Of a DNA stretch of 64,000 nucleotides, positions 55,291 to 64,000 are shown in pieces (positions within the stretch are counted from its first letter, which is position 1; every line of letters begins with the position of its first letter). A model generated the notes under the pieces. That model was not told the DNA's origin. It made no database searches and saw nothing but the letters and a program-made list of their open reading frames with translations. Source of the DNA: Caulobacter flavus (GTDB lineage: Bacteria > Pseudomonadota > Alphaproteobacteria > Caulobacterales > Caulobacteraceae); assembly GCF_003722335.1 (NCBI RefSeq), contig NZ_CP026100.1, positions 3,756,001 to 3,820,000 of the forward strand. Direction: 5' to 3'. The translations under genes were made by a program, and so were the position numbers.

Positions 55291-55537
55291 ACGGATGAGG
55301 CGCTTCCAGCGCCCCGCAGCATTTACGCCTAACTATTTGTCTTCATGGACAAATACGGCGTCCATCTAGACGGAATCGCCAGTCCCCGGGCCAAGTCTCC
55401 GCGCGACGTCGCGGCGCTCCCAACCAGCCGCGCGCGCCTGGGGAGTTGGTGCATGAAGTTCGCCGCCATCCTGGCCGCGGCCGTTCCGCCTGCGCCGCCG
55501 CATCAAGACCGACCGCCGCAACCACCCCCAACCCCGG

Positions 55538-55607
55538 CCCTTCCCCCATTAGGGGGAAAGGGTGAGGAAGCACTTCCCACCCATAAAACCCCCGCGCACG
55601 CGGGGGT
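55538..55607. repeat. Cluster of short palindromes
   Basis: TTCCCCC-ATTAG-GGGGAA lies near 55542-55560, and CCCCCGCG-CA-CGCGGGGG at 55589-55606. On the minus strand the latter is followed by TTTTA, so it looks like a terminator; no gene upstream on that strand explains it. Confidence 0.6.
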
Positions 55608-56194
55608 ATGGAATTGGGGGCGGCTGAAGGGGATAGAGCCCCGTCCATCCTCTGCGTTCAGCGAAAACTCTCCAACCAATCCAATCCCTTGCAACTTTAT
55701 CACGCACCTGGATCAGACGGATGAAATCCCGCCGCATACTCACATGGTCCCCGCCATGGGGAGGGCTCTTGGTACCGGCCCAAGCGTGGCGAGGACCGCA
55801 TCGAGCGGGGCCGCTTGGTTCGTATCGGGGAAGGCGGGAGAGGGTCTGTCCGTGGATAGATCCGGGGCCCTACGAAGCCTTCCTGGACGAGCCTGCGGGT
55901 AGACAGGGTCGGGAACGTTCAAACCGGCCTAACAGGATCAGCCGAGGCCGCGCCGGATTACCGCGGGGCTGTCGATCCTGCCCGTCCGAGGGCTAGCCGG
56001 GCCAAGGTTGAAAGAGACCTACGCCCCCGGTCCTTCGAGCCAATGATGCGGCGGAGCGGTCGACGAAGCCGAAACGCTAAACAAAAACACGGTCTCCGGG
56101 CTTCGCCCGGCCGCTCCGCGCCTCCCCGCCAGCTTTCGTGGATGTCCACGCGAGTGCGAGAGCCTGTGCCTGCGCTGCCCCCCCCTCCGGCCCT

Positions 56195-56278
56195 CCGGGC
56201 CACCTCCCCAGAGGGGGAGGATCTTGGCGCTCCAGATGCTCCCCCTCTGGGGGAGCTGTCGCGGAGCGACTGAGGGGC
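56195..56278. repeat. Paired palindromic repeat (CCTCCCC/GCTCCCCC type)
   Basis: Two palindromes, CCTCCCC-AGA-GGGGGAGG at 56203-56220 and GCTCCCCC-TCT-GGGGGAGC at 56238-56256, flank a short spacer and are followed by TGTCGCGGAGCGACTGAGGGG. This resembles a repeat family widespread between genes in alphaproteobacteria. Confidence 0.7.
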
Positions 56279-56318
56279 CGCCGTCAGGCGGTAACGACCC
56301 AACCAACGGAGAAAGCCC

Positions 56319-56642
56319 ATGCCCAAGTCCAAGCCCCCGCGCAGCCGCCTGCGCCGCGCGCCCAACGGCAAGCCGGTGGAGCGCAGCCATCAGCGGACGA
56401 TCGCGGCCTGCGACGACATCATCGAGCGGTTGCAGAAGATTACGCGCGAGGTCGAGAGCGTCGCGCACGAGGCGCCGGCCGAGGAATTGGCCAATTTTCG
56501 CGAGGAGATGGCGGAGGGCGTCCGTTGCTGGACCAGCGTCCGCAATATCCATCTGGAAGCCATGAGTGGGGCGCGCAAGCCGGCCTGGCCAGGCATCGTC
56601 AAGGCGATGGAAGCCGCCGAAGCCCGCGCCAAGCGCCTCTAG
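56319..56642 (+). CDS. Small basic protein of unknown function
   Basis: A 107-residue protein with CGGAGAAAG upstream of its ATG. The first 25 residues are basic (MPKSKPPRSRLRRAPNGKP), followed by mostly helical sequence with a likely amphipathic helix (IIERLQKITREVESVAHEAP, FREEMAEGVRCW). There is no signal peptide or membrane segment. I do not recognise a family. Its stop overlaps the stop of the convergent gene on the other strand. Coding-type composition and the ribosome-binding site support it as real. Confidence 0.65.
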   Translation: MPKSKPPRSRLRRAPNGKPVERSHQRTIAACDDIIERLQKITREVESVAHEAPAEELANFREEMAEGVRCWTSVRNIHLEAMSGARKPAWPGIVKAMEAAEARAKRL

Positions 56643-57049
56643 CGCTTGCCCAGGCCCGGGAACATCGCCGCCTCGCCGTCGAAGACGCCCAGATAGCCCA
56701 GCTCGCCGAGCAGCGGCGTCAGGTCTTCCAGCTTGTCGGCCTGGGCGCGGGCGGTCGCCAGTTCGCTGGGGCGGCCGGTCTGGTCGTGCAGGCGATAGAC
56801 GGTCCACATCCTGCCCTTGGGCGCAGCCGCGCCCGGGGCCAGATAGCGGTGCTCCCAGCCGACCAGGGCCGGAACGCGGCCGATCTCGACGTCGAACGGA
56901 CGGTCGCGGAAGGCCAGGTCCATCTCCAGCCGCGTGGCCTCGGCCAGGCGCTGGTCCAGCCAGGTCGCGAAGGCTTCCAGCACGCTGGCGGCCGACAGCC
57001 CTTCCGGGTTGGCGACGACGTGGTTGCGACTGGCGAGAGCGGCGGTCAT
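56639..57049 (-). CDS. Protein of unknown function (136 aa)
   Basis: A 136-residue soluble-looking protein: an N-terminal helix region (AASVLEAFATWLDQRLAEAT) followed by alternating strands (LEMDLAFRDRPFDVEIGRVP, WEHRYLAPG, GRMWTVYRLHD) and a helical end. I recognise no family and assign no function. It lies downstream of the ABC-F gene on the same strand by 76 bases, so co-transcription is possible, and overlaps the stop of a convergent small gene by four bases. Confidence 0.65.
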   Translation of the reverse strand: MTAALASRNHVVANPEGLSAASVLEAFATWLDQRLAEATRLEMDLAFRDRPFDVEIGRVPALVGWEHRYLAPGAAAPKGRMWTVYRLHDQTGRPSELATARAQADKLEDLTPLLGELGYLGVFDGEAAMFPGLGKR

Positions 57050-57125
57050 GGCCGTATCGATACCCCGCGAGGTCTATCGATACGGCTAAAGCTCTTGGTT
57101 TACTGTCGTTTACCGAGAAATCCGC

Positions 57126-59000
57126 TCAGCCCTCGGCCTCGGCCAGCTGCTCGGCCAGATCCATCCACGCGGCCTCGGCCTCGTCGAGCTTGGCCTTGGC
57201 GTTGTCGCGGCGCTTCTCCAGCTCGGGCGCCTTGGCCGGCGTCTTCACGTAGAGCTGCGGGTCGGCCAGTTGGGCGTCCAGCTCGGCCAGGTCGCGGGTC
57301 CTGCGGTTCATCACCTGCTCGGCGGCCTCGACCTTGCGGCGCAGCGGCTCGACGGCCACCTTTTTCGCGGCCGGAGCGGCGGCGGTTTCCGCCTTGGCCG
57401 GCTCGCGCGCCACCTGGGTGGGCTTCACCGCCTGCTTGGCGCGGTCGAGCACGAACTTGGCGTAGTCGTCCATGTCACCGTCGAACGGCGCGACCTTGCC
57501 GTCGGCGGCCAGCCACAGGCGGTCGGCGACCAGTTCCATCAGCGAGCGGTCGTGGGTGATCAGCAGCACCGCGCCCTCGTAGTCGTTCAGGGCGTCGAGC
57601 AGGGCCCGGCGGCTGTCGATGTCGAGGTGGTTGGTCGGTTCGTCGAGGATCAGGACGTGCGGCGCATCCATGGCCACCAGGTTCAGCAGCAGGCGCGCGC
57701 GCTCGCCGCCCGACAGGTTGGCCACCGTCGTGTCCTGCTTCTCGAAGTTCAGGCCCCACTGCGCCAGGCGCGAGCGTCGCGAGGATTCGCTGGCGTCGGG
57801 CATGGCCCTGCGCACGATCTCCAGCGGCGTGTCGTTGGGGTCCATCGCCTCGATCTGGTGCTGGTGGAACCAGCCGACCTTCATCTTCTTGTCGCGGTGC
57901 AGCTCGCCGGTCTGGATGTCCAGCGCGCCGGCGATCATCTTGGCGAAGGTCGACTTGCCCGCGCCGTTGACGCCCAGGAGGCCGATGCGGTCGTCCAGGT
58001 CCATGCGCAGGTTGAGGTTCTTCAGGATCGCGCGGCCCTGCTCGTAGCCGACATTGGCCTTCTCCAGCCGGATCAGCGGCGGCGCCAGCGGGCGCGGCGG
58101 CGAGGGCAGGGTGAAGGGCGCGACGCGCTCCTCGATCGTGGTCGCCACCGGCTCCATCTTGGCCAGGCGCTTCATGCGGGATTGGGCCTGGGCGGCCTTG
58201 GAGGCCTTGGCCTTGAAGCGATCGACGAAGGACTGCAGGTGGGCCCGCTCGGCGTCCTGCTTGGCCTTGGCCGACAGTTGCAGGCGGGCCTTCTCGGCGC
58301 GCCGCTTCTCGAAGTCGTCGTAGCCGCCGGTGTAGAGCTCCAGCTTGCCGCCGGCCAGGTGCAGCATGTGCGTGCAGCTGTTGTTGAGCAGCTCGCGGTC
58401 GTGGCTGACGATCAGGGCGGTGTGCGGGTATTTCTTCAGGCGCGCTTCCAGCCAGAGGGCGCCTTCGAGGTCGAGATAGTTGGTCGGTTCGTCGAGCAGC
58501 AGCATGTCGGGCTCGGCGAACAGCGCCGCGGCCAGGGCCACGCGCATCCGCCAGCCGCCCGAGAACTCGCTCATCGGTCGCTGCAGGTCTTCCTGGGAAA
58601 AGCCAAGGCCGGCCAGGATTTCCGAGGCCCGCGACGGCGCGGAATCGGAGTCGATCTCGATCAGCCGGCCCCAGATCTCGCCCATCTCTTCGGGATCGGC
58701 GGTCTCCAGGCGGGTCAGCAGGGCGTGGCGCTCCTCGTCGGCCTCCAGCACCGTGTCGAGCAGCGAGACGGGCGTGGCCGGGTGCTCCTGGTCCACCGAG
58801 CCGACGCGGGCGTTCCTGGGCAGGCTGATCTCGTCGCCGGCGGCGGTCAGGTGGCCCAGGATCAGCTTGAACAGCGTCGACTTGCCCACGCCGTTGCGGC
58901 CGATCAGGCCCACCTTGGCTCCCGGCGGCAGGCTGACGGTGGCCTTGTCGAAGAACCGGCGTCCCCAGGCGTCGAAAGTAAGGTCGTTGATCTGCAGCAT
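57126..59000 (-). CDS. ABC-F family ATPase (YheS/Uup-like)
   Basis: A 624-residue soluble protein with two ATP-binding cassettes: first [19 protein letters not shown] and [13 protein letters not shown]; second [19 protein letters not shown] and [13 protein letters not shown]. The linker between them is the Lys/Gln-rich helical arm ([20 protein letters not shown]). A C-terminal extension from about 535 includes an Ala/Lys stretch and a coiled coil. ABC-F proteins act on ribosomes in translation, not in transport. ATG 59000 starts the first domain; upstream codons overlap the ndk promoter region. Confidence 0.93.
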   Translation of the reverse strand: MLQINDLTFDAWGRRFFDKATVSLPPGAKVGLIGRNGVGKSTLFKLILGHLTAAGDEISLPRNARVGSVDQEHPATPVSLLDTVLEADEERHALLTRLETADPEEMGEIWGRLIEIDSDSAPSRASEILAGLGFSQEDLQRPMSEFSGGWRMRVALAAALFAEPDMLLLDEPTNYLDLEGALWLEARLKKYPHTALIVSHDRELLNNSCTHMLHLAGGKLELYTGGYDDFEKRRAEKARLQLSAKAKQDAERAHLQSFVDRFKAKASKAAQAQSRMKRLAKMEPVATTIEERVAPFTLPSPPRPLAPPLIRLEKANVGYEQGRAILKNLNLRMDLDDRIGLLGVNGAGKSTFAKMIAGALDIQTGELHRDKKMKVGWFHQHQIEAMDPNDTPLEIVRRAMPDASESSRRSRLAQWGLNFEKQDTTVANLSGGERARLLLNLVAMDAPHVLILDEPTNHLDIDSRRALLDALNDYEGAVLLITHDRSLMELVADRLWLAADGKVAPFDGDMDDYAKFVLDRAKQAVKPTQVAREPAKAETAAAPAAKKVAVEPLRRKVEAAEQVMNRRTRDLAELDAQLADPQLYVKTPAKAPELEKRRDNAKAKLDEAEAAWMDLAEQLAEAEG

Positions 59001-59089
59001 GTTGGGAACGCGGGGTTGGCGGGGAGGAGGCGCCCGGCTATAAGCCCGCAACCTCCCAATTCACAAACTTTCTCTGTGAGATTTTCGGA

Positions 59090-59509
59090 ATGACCGAACG
59101 CACCTTCTCGATCCTGAAGCCCGACGCGACCCGCCGCAACATCACCGGCAAGATCAACGCCGTGATCGAGGAAGCCGGTCTGCGCATCGTCGCCCAGCGC
59201 CGCGTCCACCTGACCGAAGCTCAGGCCAAGAAGTTCTACGAAGTCCACGCCGAGCGCCCGTTCTACGGTGAACTCGTCGCCCAGATGACCGCCGAGCCGG
59301 TCGTCGTGCAGGTCCTGGAAGCCGAAGGCGCCGTGGCCAAGTACCGCGAAGTCATGGGCGCCACCAACCCGGACAACGCCGCCGAAGGCACCATCCGCAA
59401 GCTGTTCGCCCTGTCGATCGGCGAAAACTCGGTCCACGGTTCGGACAGCCTCGAGAACGCCGGCATCGAAATCGCCCAGTTCTTCACCGACGCCGACATC
59501 GTCGGCTAA
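59090..59509 (+). CDS. ndk: Ndk, nucleoside diphosphate kinase
   Basis: A 139-residue enzyme balancing NTP pools. [15 protein letters not shown] begins the fold and the phospho-histidine is His116 in [14 protein letters not shown]. Length and sequence are standard. The gene is monocistronic, followed 27 bases later by a strong terminator, and is divergent from the ABC-F gene with 89 bases between the starts. Confidence 0.98.
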   Translation: MTERTFSILKPDATRRNITGKINAVIEEAGLRIVAQRRVHLTEAQAKKFYEVHAERPFYGELVAQMTAEPVVVQVLEAEGAVAKYREVMGATNPDNAAEGTIRKLFALSIGENSVHGSDSLENAGIEIAQFFTDADIVG

Positions 59510-59532
59510 GGCTTCCGGGCTTTAGAACTGCG

Positions 59533-59565
59533 AAAAGGCCGGCGGGGCGACCCGCCGGCCTTTTT
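59533..59565 (+). terminator. Rho-independent terminator after ndk
   Basis: GGCCGGCGGG and CCCGCCGGCC form a 10-bp stem around a GCGA loop, extended by AAAA/TTTT pairing, followed by a T run. Confidence 0.95.
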
Positions 59566-59617
59566 ATTTGGGGGCTCAGTCCGGCTCTGCCGGCTCCGCG
59601 CTCCCCTTTCTCGCTTT

Positions 59618-59743
59618 CCTCGCCCTTGTGGCGAGGACCCATGTCGACGCGCTCTCAGACATGGACGTTGAAGCTCGGCGGCCAGTGCTCGCCCTGAAGC
59701 ATCTGAGCAGGCCAACGCATGGATCCTCGCCACACGGGCGAGG
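59618..59743. repeat. MITE-like repeat, copy 1
   Basis: A 126-bp unit with 20-base terminal inverted repeats: CCTCGCCCTTGTGGCGAGGA at the left and TCCTCGCCACACGGGCGAGG at the right, one mismatch apart when one is reversed. Each terminus is itself palindromic. The inside shares short blocks (GCGCTCTCAG, TGAGCAGGC, GCATGG) with copy 2. Confidence 0.8.
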
Positions 59744-59781
59744 AAGGCAAAGAAGAGGAGCGTGGGCAACGGGGAGGGCGT

Positions 59782-60078
59782 CTACGCCAACCCCGGATAC
59801 AGATCATCCCAGAACGGGTTGGTCCGCTCGATTAGGTTGATCTTCCACTGGCGAGGCCATCGCTTCAGCGATTTCTCCTGCTGAAACGCGGTGGCCATAT
59901 CGTCGTGCGGCTCATACCAGACCAGCCGCTTGAGGCCGTACTTCTTCGTGAAACCTGGGATCAGGCCTTCGCGATGCTCCCAGGCGCGCCGGTTCAGATA
60001 GCCCGTCGCGCCGATGTAGAGCGTCTTCAGGCGCTCGTTGGCCATGATGTAGACGGCGATGTAGCGCTCTTCGCTCAT
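59782..60078 (-). CDS. GIY-YIG nuclease-domain protein
   Basis: A 98-residue protein consisting of one GIY-YIG domain of the UPF0213/YhbQ-like small type. The signature appears as VYIMANERLKTLYIGAT, with the catalytic Arg in NRRAWEHREG, a Tyr in FTKKYGLKRLVWYEPHDD and the metal-binding Glu in FQQEKSLKRW. Small solo GIY-YIG proteins are abundant in Caulobacter and relatives; their substrates are mostly unknown. The gene lies between two direct copies of a 126-bp repeat. Confidence 0.9.
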   Translation of the reverse strand: MSEERYIAVYIMANERLKTLYIGATGYLNRRAWEHREGLIPGFTKKYGLKRLVWYEPHDDMATAFQQEKSLKRWPRQWKINLIERTNPFWDDLYPGLA

Positions 60079-60156
60079 GCCGCTAGCGTGAGGCGCTGGT
60101 CGGAGAAAGCGCCAGCGGAAAAGCCGGTGTTTTTCAGCTTCCCCAATATCTGCCTT

Positions 60157-60283
60157 CCTCGCCCTTGCGGCGAGGATCCTGCCGGAGCGCTCTCAGAAGG
60201 CTGGTAACTCTAGCCTGGAGGCTGATGCTCATCCTGAACCAATTGAGCAGGCTGATGCATGGGTCCTCGCCACAGGGGCGAGG
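60157..60283. repeat. MITE-like repeat, copy 2
   Basis: A 127-bp unit with the same terminal inverted repeats as copy 1 (left end CCTCGCCCTTGCGGCGAGGA, right end TCCTCGCCACAGGGGCGAGG) and the same orientation. The two copies are similar at the ends and in short internal blocks, but diverged elsewhere. Confidence 0.8.
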
Positions 60284-60318
60284 AAAGCAGGGAGGGAAGG
60301 CGAGAGAAAAGGTTGGGC

Positions 60319-60899
60319 TCAAAGCCCCCGCACGAACGCCGCCAGCACCTGCGGATAGAGCCGGTGCTCTTCCCTCAGCACCCGCGCTGCCAGCGCGTGA
60401 TCGTCGTCGCCGGGCTCGATCGCCACGCGGGCCTGGCCCAGGATCGGGCCTTCGTCGACGCCGGCGGTGACGAGGTGAACCGTGCAGCCGGCCTCGGCCT
60501 CGCCCGCCGCGATGGCGCGGGCGTGGGTGTCCAGGCCCGGATACTTGGGCAGCAAGGACGGGTGGATGTTCAGCATCCGGCCTTCCCAGGCGTCGACCAG
60601 GAAGGGCGTCAGGATCCGCATGTAGCCGGCCAGGGCGACGACTTGGATCCCGCGCTCACGCAGGGCCGCGTCGACCGCGCGCTCATGAGCCTCGCGATCC
60701 TTGCCGAACGGCTTGCTCGGAACGCACAGCGCCTCGATGCCCGCCGCCTGGGCCGTGGCGAGACCGCCGGCGTCGGCCTTGTTGGCCAGCACCAGGGCGA
60801 TCTCGAACGGACAGGCCGGGTCCTGGGCGGCGCGGACCAGGGCTTCCATGTTGGAGCCCCGGCCCGAGATCAGGGCGGCGACCTTGGTCCTTGCAGTCA

Positions 60900-60900
<1 letters not shown>
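60319..60900 (-). CDS. purN: PurN, phosphoribosylglycinamide formyltransferase
   Basis: A 193-residue enzyme transferring a formyl group from 10-formyl-THF to GAR in purine synthesis. VAALISGRGSNMEALV is the phosphate-binding start, ALAGYMRILTPFLVDAW and NIHPSLLPKYPGLDTH carry the catalytic Asn and His, and VTAGVDEGPIL the catalytic Asp. ATG 60900 shares one base with the purM stop, so purM and purN are coupled. Only 26 bases separate its stop from a MITE-like repeat. Confidence 0.96.
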
Positions 60901-61949
<1,049 letters not shown>

Positions 61950-62062
61950 CTGTGGTTCCAGGCCCTTCGCGGACCCTCTCGGGCGCTTTGGGACAGAAAA
62001 GTGGCTGCTCCGCAACGCTTGACGCTTGCAGACTCGGGGGTGCGCGAGGCTATTAGCAGCCG

Positions 62063-63232
62063 ATGACGCCGATCACCACCACCGCCGAACTGGCGGAGTT
62101 CTGTAATGGTTTGAAGGGGCAGCCCTTCATCGCCGTGGACACCGAGTTCATGCGCGAGACCACCTATTGGCCCAAGCTCTGCCTGATCCAGGTCGCTTCG
62201 CCCGTCTCCGACGCGGTGATCGACCCTCTGGCGGACGGCCTCGACCTTGAGCCGCTGCTCGAGCTGATGCGCGACGAGACCCTCTTGAAGGTGTTCCACG
62301 CCGCCCGTCAGGACGTCGAGATCTTCAATAATCTGAAGGCGATGCCCACGCCTCTGTTCGACACCCAGGTGGCCGGCATGGCCGCGGGTTTCGGCGAGCA
62401 GATCGCCTATGACGCCCTCGTGCGCCAGATGCTGAAGATCGAGATCGACAAGTCGAGCCGCTTCACCGACTGGGCCCGCCGTCCGCTGACCGACGCCCAG
62501 CTGGCCTATGCCCTGGCCGACGTGACGCACCTGGCGCGCCTGTTCCCGGTGCTGCGCGACCGCCTCCAGGAATCAGGCCGCCTTGCCTGGGTCGAGGAGG
62601 AGATGAAGGCGCTCAGCGATCCGGCCGCCTACGACGTCGATCCCGAAAAGGCCTGGCGCCGCCTGCGTCCGCGCAAGACGCAAGCCAAGTACCTGGCCGT
62701 CTTCAAGTCGGTCTCGGCCTGGCGCGAACGCACCGCCCAGCAGCGCGACCAGCCGCGCGGCCGCATCCTCAAGGACGAGGCTATCGACGAGCTGGCCACC
62801 CAGGCCCCGACCTCGCTGGAGGGTCTCAACACCCTGCGCGGCGTGCCCAAGGGCTTCGGCGGCAGCAAGTTCGGTCCCGACCTGATCGCCGCGATCAAGG
62901 CCGCCCTGGCCGATCCCGAGGGCTACGCCCCCGTGGTCGACAAGCCCGGCCCGCCGCCGCCGCCGTCGGCCGGCGCCGTGGTCGAGCTGCTGAAGGTGCT
63001 GCTCAAGGCCCGCGCCGAGGAAGCCGGCGTCGCCTCCAAGCTGATCGCCACCGTTTCGGACCTCGAGAAGATCGCGGCCGATGACGAGGCCGACACCCCG
63101 GCCCTGCAGGGCTGGCGTCGCGAGGCCTTTGGCAGCGACGCCCTGAAGATCAAGCGGGGCGAGCTGGCCCTGGTGCTCGACGGGACCAAGGTCCGCGTCG
63201 TGGAAGTCCGCCGGACCCCGCGTCCGGCCTGA
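62063..63232 (+). CDS. rnd: Rnd, ribonuclease D
   Basis: A 389-residue 3'-5' exoribonuclease for tRNA and stable RNA maturation. DEDDy motifs: FIAVDTEF (Asp26, Glu28), [12 protein letters not shown], and YALADVTHL. Two HRDC-type helical domains follow; one contains [24 protein letters not shown] box just eight bases before the ATG resembles a Caulobacter -10 element, which would make the mRNA nearly leaderless. Confidence 0.94.
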   Translation: MTPITTTAELAEFCNGLKGQPFIAVDTEFMRETTYWPKLCLIQVASPVSDAVIDPLADGLDLEPLLELMRDETLLKVFHAARQDVEIFNNLKAMPTPLFDTQVAGMAAGFGEQIAYDALVRQMLKIEIDKSSRFTDWARRPLTDAQLAYALADVTHLARLFPVLRDRLQESGRLAWVEEEMKALSDPAAYDVDPEKAWRRLRPRKTQAKYLAVFKSVSAWRERTAQQRDQPRGRILKDEAIDELATQAPTSLEGLNTLRGVPKGFGGSKFGPDLIAAIKAALADPEGYAPVVDKPGPPPPPSAGAVVELLKVLLKARAEEAGVASKLIATVSDLEKIAADDEADTPALQGWRREAFGSDALKIKRGELALVLDGTKVRVVEVRRTPRPA

Positions 63233-63400
63233 CCGGGTCTGTCGGCGGCGCGACTCAAAAAGGGTTGCGCCGCCGAGGCTCCGGGCGCGAAGTGCAGGCG
63301 CCGTCTTTGTGCAAGACGGCACAGCCGCCTTGTGGCCGACATGTTTTGAAAGACGATTGCTTATCTCCGGGCGCTATAAGGCGTCGCGGGGACTTTGGCT

Positions 63401-64000
63401 GTGGGGACGGCCGAAAGACTGGGGAATTTGGTCGAGTTGGCGTACGCGGAACAGGAACCGTGGCTGGTCAGGGCCGCGCGCAGTTATGCAAGGCCCGCCA
63501 AGGCCCTGCGGCAGCAGATTCCGCTGCGTCTGTTCGTCATCGCGATGGTCTGCGCGGCGATCGGTCTGCAGCCGCGATTTTCCTTCATGCTTCCGTGGGC
63601 GGCGGCCTGTCTCGCGACGCAGGGGCTCCAGGCCCTGGCCCTGCGGGCTTTCGAGGGGAACCCGCGCCGCTGGGTCGCCGTCTGCCTGGGCGCCGACTTC
63701 CTGTTGGCCGTGGCCTTCGGCTGGCTGGCGGTGCCGCTCTGGCGAACGGGCCTGCCCGCCGGCGCGGCGGGCGGCGCGTTGCTGCTCGCCGGCTCGGTGA
63801 TGACCGCCCTGATGGGGGCCAAGGGATCGCGGATGGCCTTCGCCGCCACCGCCACGCCGCATCTGGCCTACCTCTTTGCTTCTCCGATTCTGGCCGCCAA
63901 TCACAACGACGTGGGCGTGAAGGCCTTCCTGATCGGAAGCGGGCTGATGGTCCTGGTCACCTCGCTGGTTTTCGGCTGGTCGCGCCAGACCCTGCTGGCC
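63401..64000 (+). CDS. Polytopic membrane protein, N-terminal part (runs off the window)
   Basis: An open frame starting at GTG 63401 continues to the end of the window: 200 residues without stop. After a soluble start (about 45 residues) there are about six hydrophobic helices (for example RLFVIAMVCAAIGL, LGADFLLAVAFGWLAVPLW, LLLAGSVMTALMG, FLIGSGLMVLVTSLVFGWS). The paired-helix layout with little loop sequence would suit the sensor region of a membrane-bound histidine kinase, but no kinase domain is within the window, so the class is open. Confidence 0.6.
   Translation, partial: MGTAERLGNLVELAYAEQEPWLVRAARSYARPAKALRQQIPLRLFVIAMVCAAIGLQPRFSFMLPWAAACLATQGLQALALRAFEGNPRRWVAVCLGADFLLAVAFGWLAVPLWRTGLPAGAAGGALLLAGSVMTALMGAKGSRMAFAATATPHLAYLFASPILAANHNDVGVKAFLIGSGLMVLVTSLVFGWSRQTLLA

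Noticed and set aside
55549-55743. 64-codon minus-strand frame in the same stretch
   Set aside because: The first 40 residues look protein-like, but it ends in translated repeat sequence and has no good ribosome-binding site.
55345-55902. 185-codon open frame in the gene-free stretch
   Set aside because: It translates across palindromic repeats, has no ribosome-binding site and shows no domain-like pattern.
55850-55990. Possible tmRNA, RNase P or SRP RNA in the repeat region
   Set aside because: I looked for the tag-coding sequence, the conserved P-RNA core and the SRP GGAAG-type loop and found none; a GTTCAAA word is present but cannot form a proper T-arm.
63346-63380. Promoter before the last gene (TTGAAA, TTGCTT and TATAAG words)
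   Set aside because: No combination gives an acceptable spacing between the two boxes.

Overview
This is a GC-rich, gene-dense chromosomal segment of an alphaproteobacterium, almost certainly Caulobacter or a very close relative (Caulobacteraceae). The reasons are: LpxI in place of LpxH in the lipid A cluster, large TonB-dependent receptors, many GTG/TTG starts, four-base ATGA/GTGA gene overlaps, GANTC sites with a CtrA-like site, and an overall set of core genes typical of that group. The species call is inference; no rRNA marker is present. I see no prophage, insertion sequence, CRISPR array, tRNA or rRNA. Most of the window is housekeeping, with a few small accessory islands.

Layout. 1-3858: lipid A operon lpxD(partial)-fabZ-lpxA-lpxI-lpxB. 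3916-5807: a FliK-like hook-length protein coupled to an FlhB-C-terminus-like protein. 5886-9804: a glutathione transferase, a 2'-5' RNA ligase-fold protein, a heme oxygenase/DUF454 pair, an ArsC-like protein and a HAD phosphatase. 9920-11294: a DUF6249 membrane protein, an ECF sigma factor and a small membrane protein that may be its anti-sigma factor. 11349-16493: panB, a YfgM-like TPR protein, bamB and der. 16555-20098: a soluble PAS-HAMP chemoreceptor, an SDR enzyme and an SBF/YfeH transporter. 20241-23742: radA-cvpA-purF. 23915-29348: a Yip1-family protein, alr, a secreted unknown, marC and dnaB. 29493-36649: two TonB-dependent receptors flanking the rpsF-rpsR-rplI operon and a secreted unknown. 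36762-37301: a secreted peroxiredoxin.

37473-43658: fabD, fabG, acpP, fabF, mltG, yicC and gmk, all on the plus strand. 43676-52578: a long minus-strand run of two single-domain response regulators, rsmA, pdxA, surA, lptD, lptG and lptF. Together with the lpx genes and bamB, this makes the window rich in outer-membrane construction: lipid A synthesis (LpxD/A/I/B), LPS export (LptF/G/D) and beta-barrel folding (SurA, BamB). 52829-55118: pepA, holC and an I78-like lipoprotein. 55119-56318: a 1.2-kb gene-free stretch of stacked palindromic repeats. 56319-64000: two small unknowns, an ABC-F ATPase, ndk, a GIY-YIG protein flanked by two copies of a MITE-like repeat, purN/purM, rnd and the start of a membrane protein that runs off the end.

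Nothing here is a clear-cut new system. The points most worth a second look are the repeat-flanked GIY-YIG gene, the ECF/DUF6249/small-membrane-protein trio, the CtrA-like site next to a CcrM site before the chemoreceptor, the rpsF and acpP leaders, and a PurF that seems to have lost its iron-sulfur ligands.
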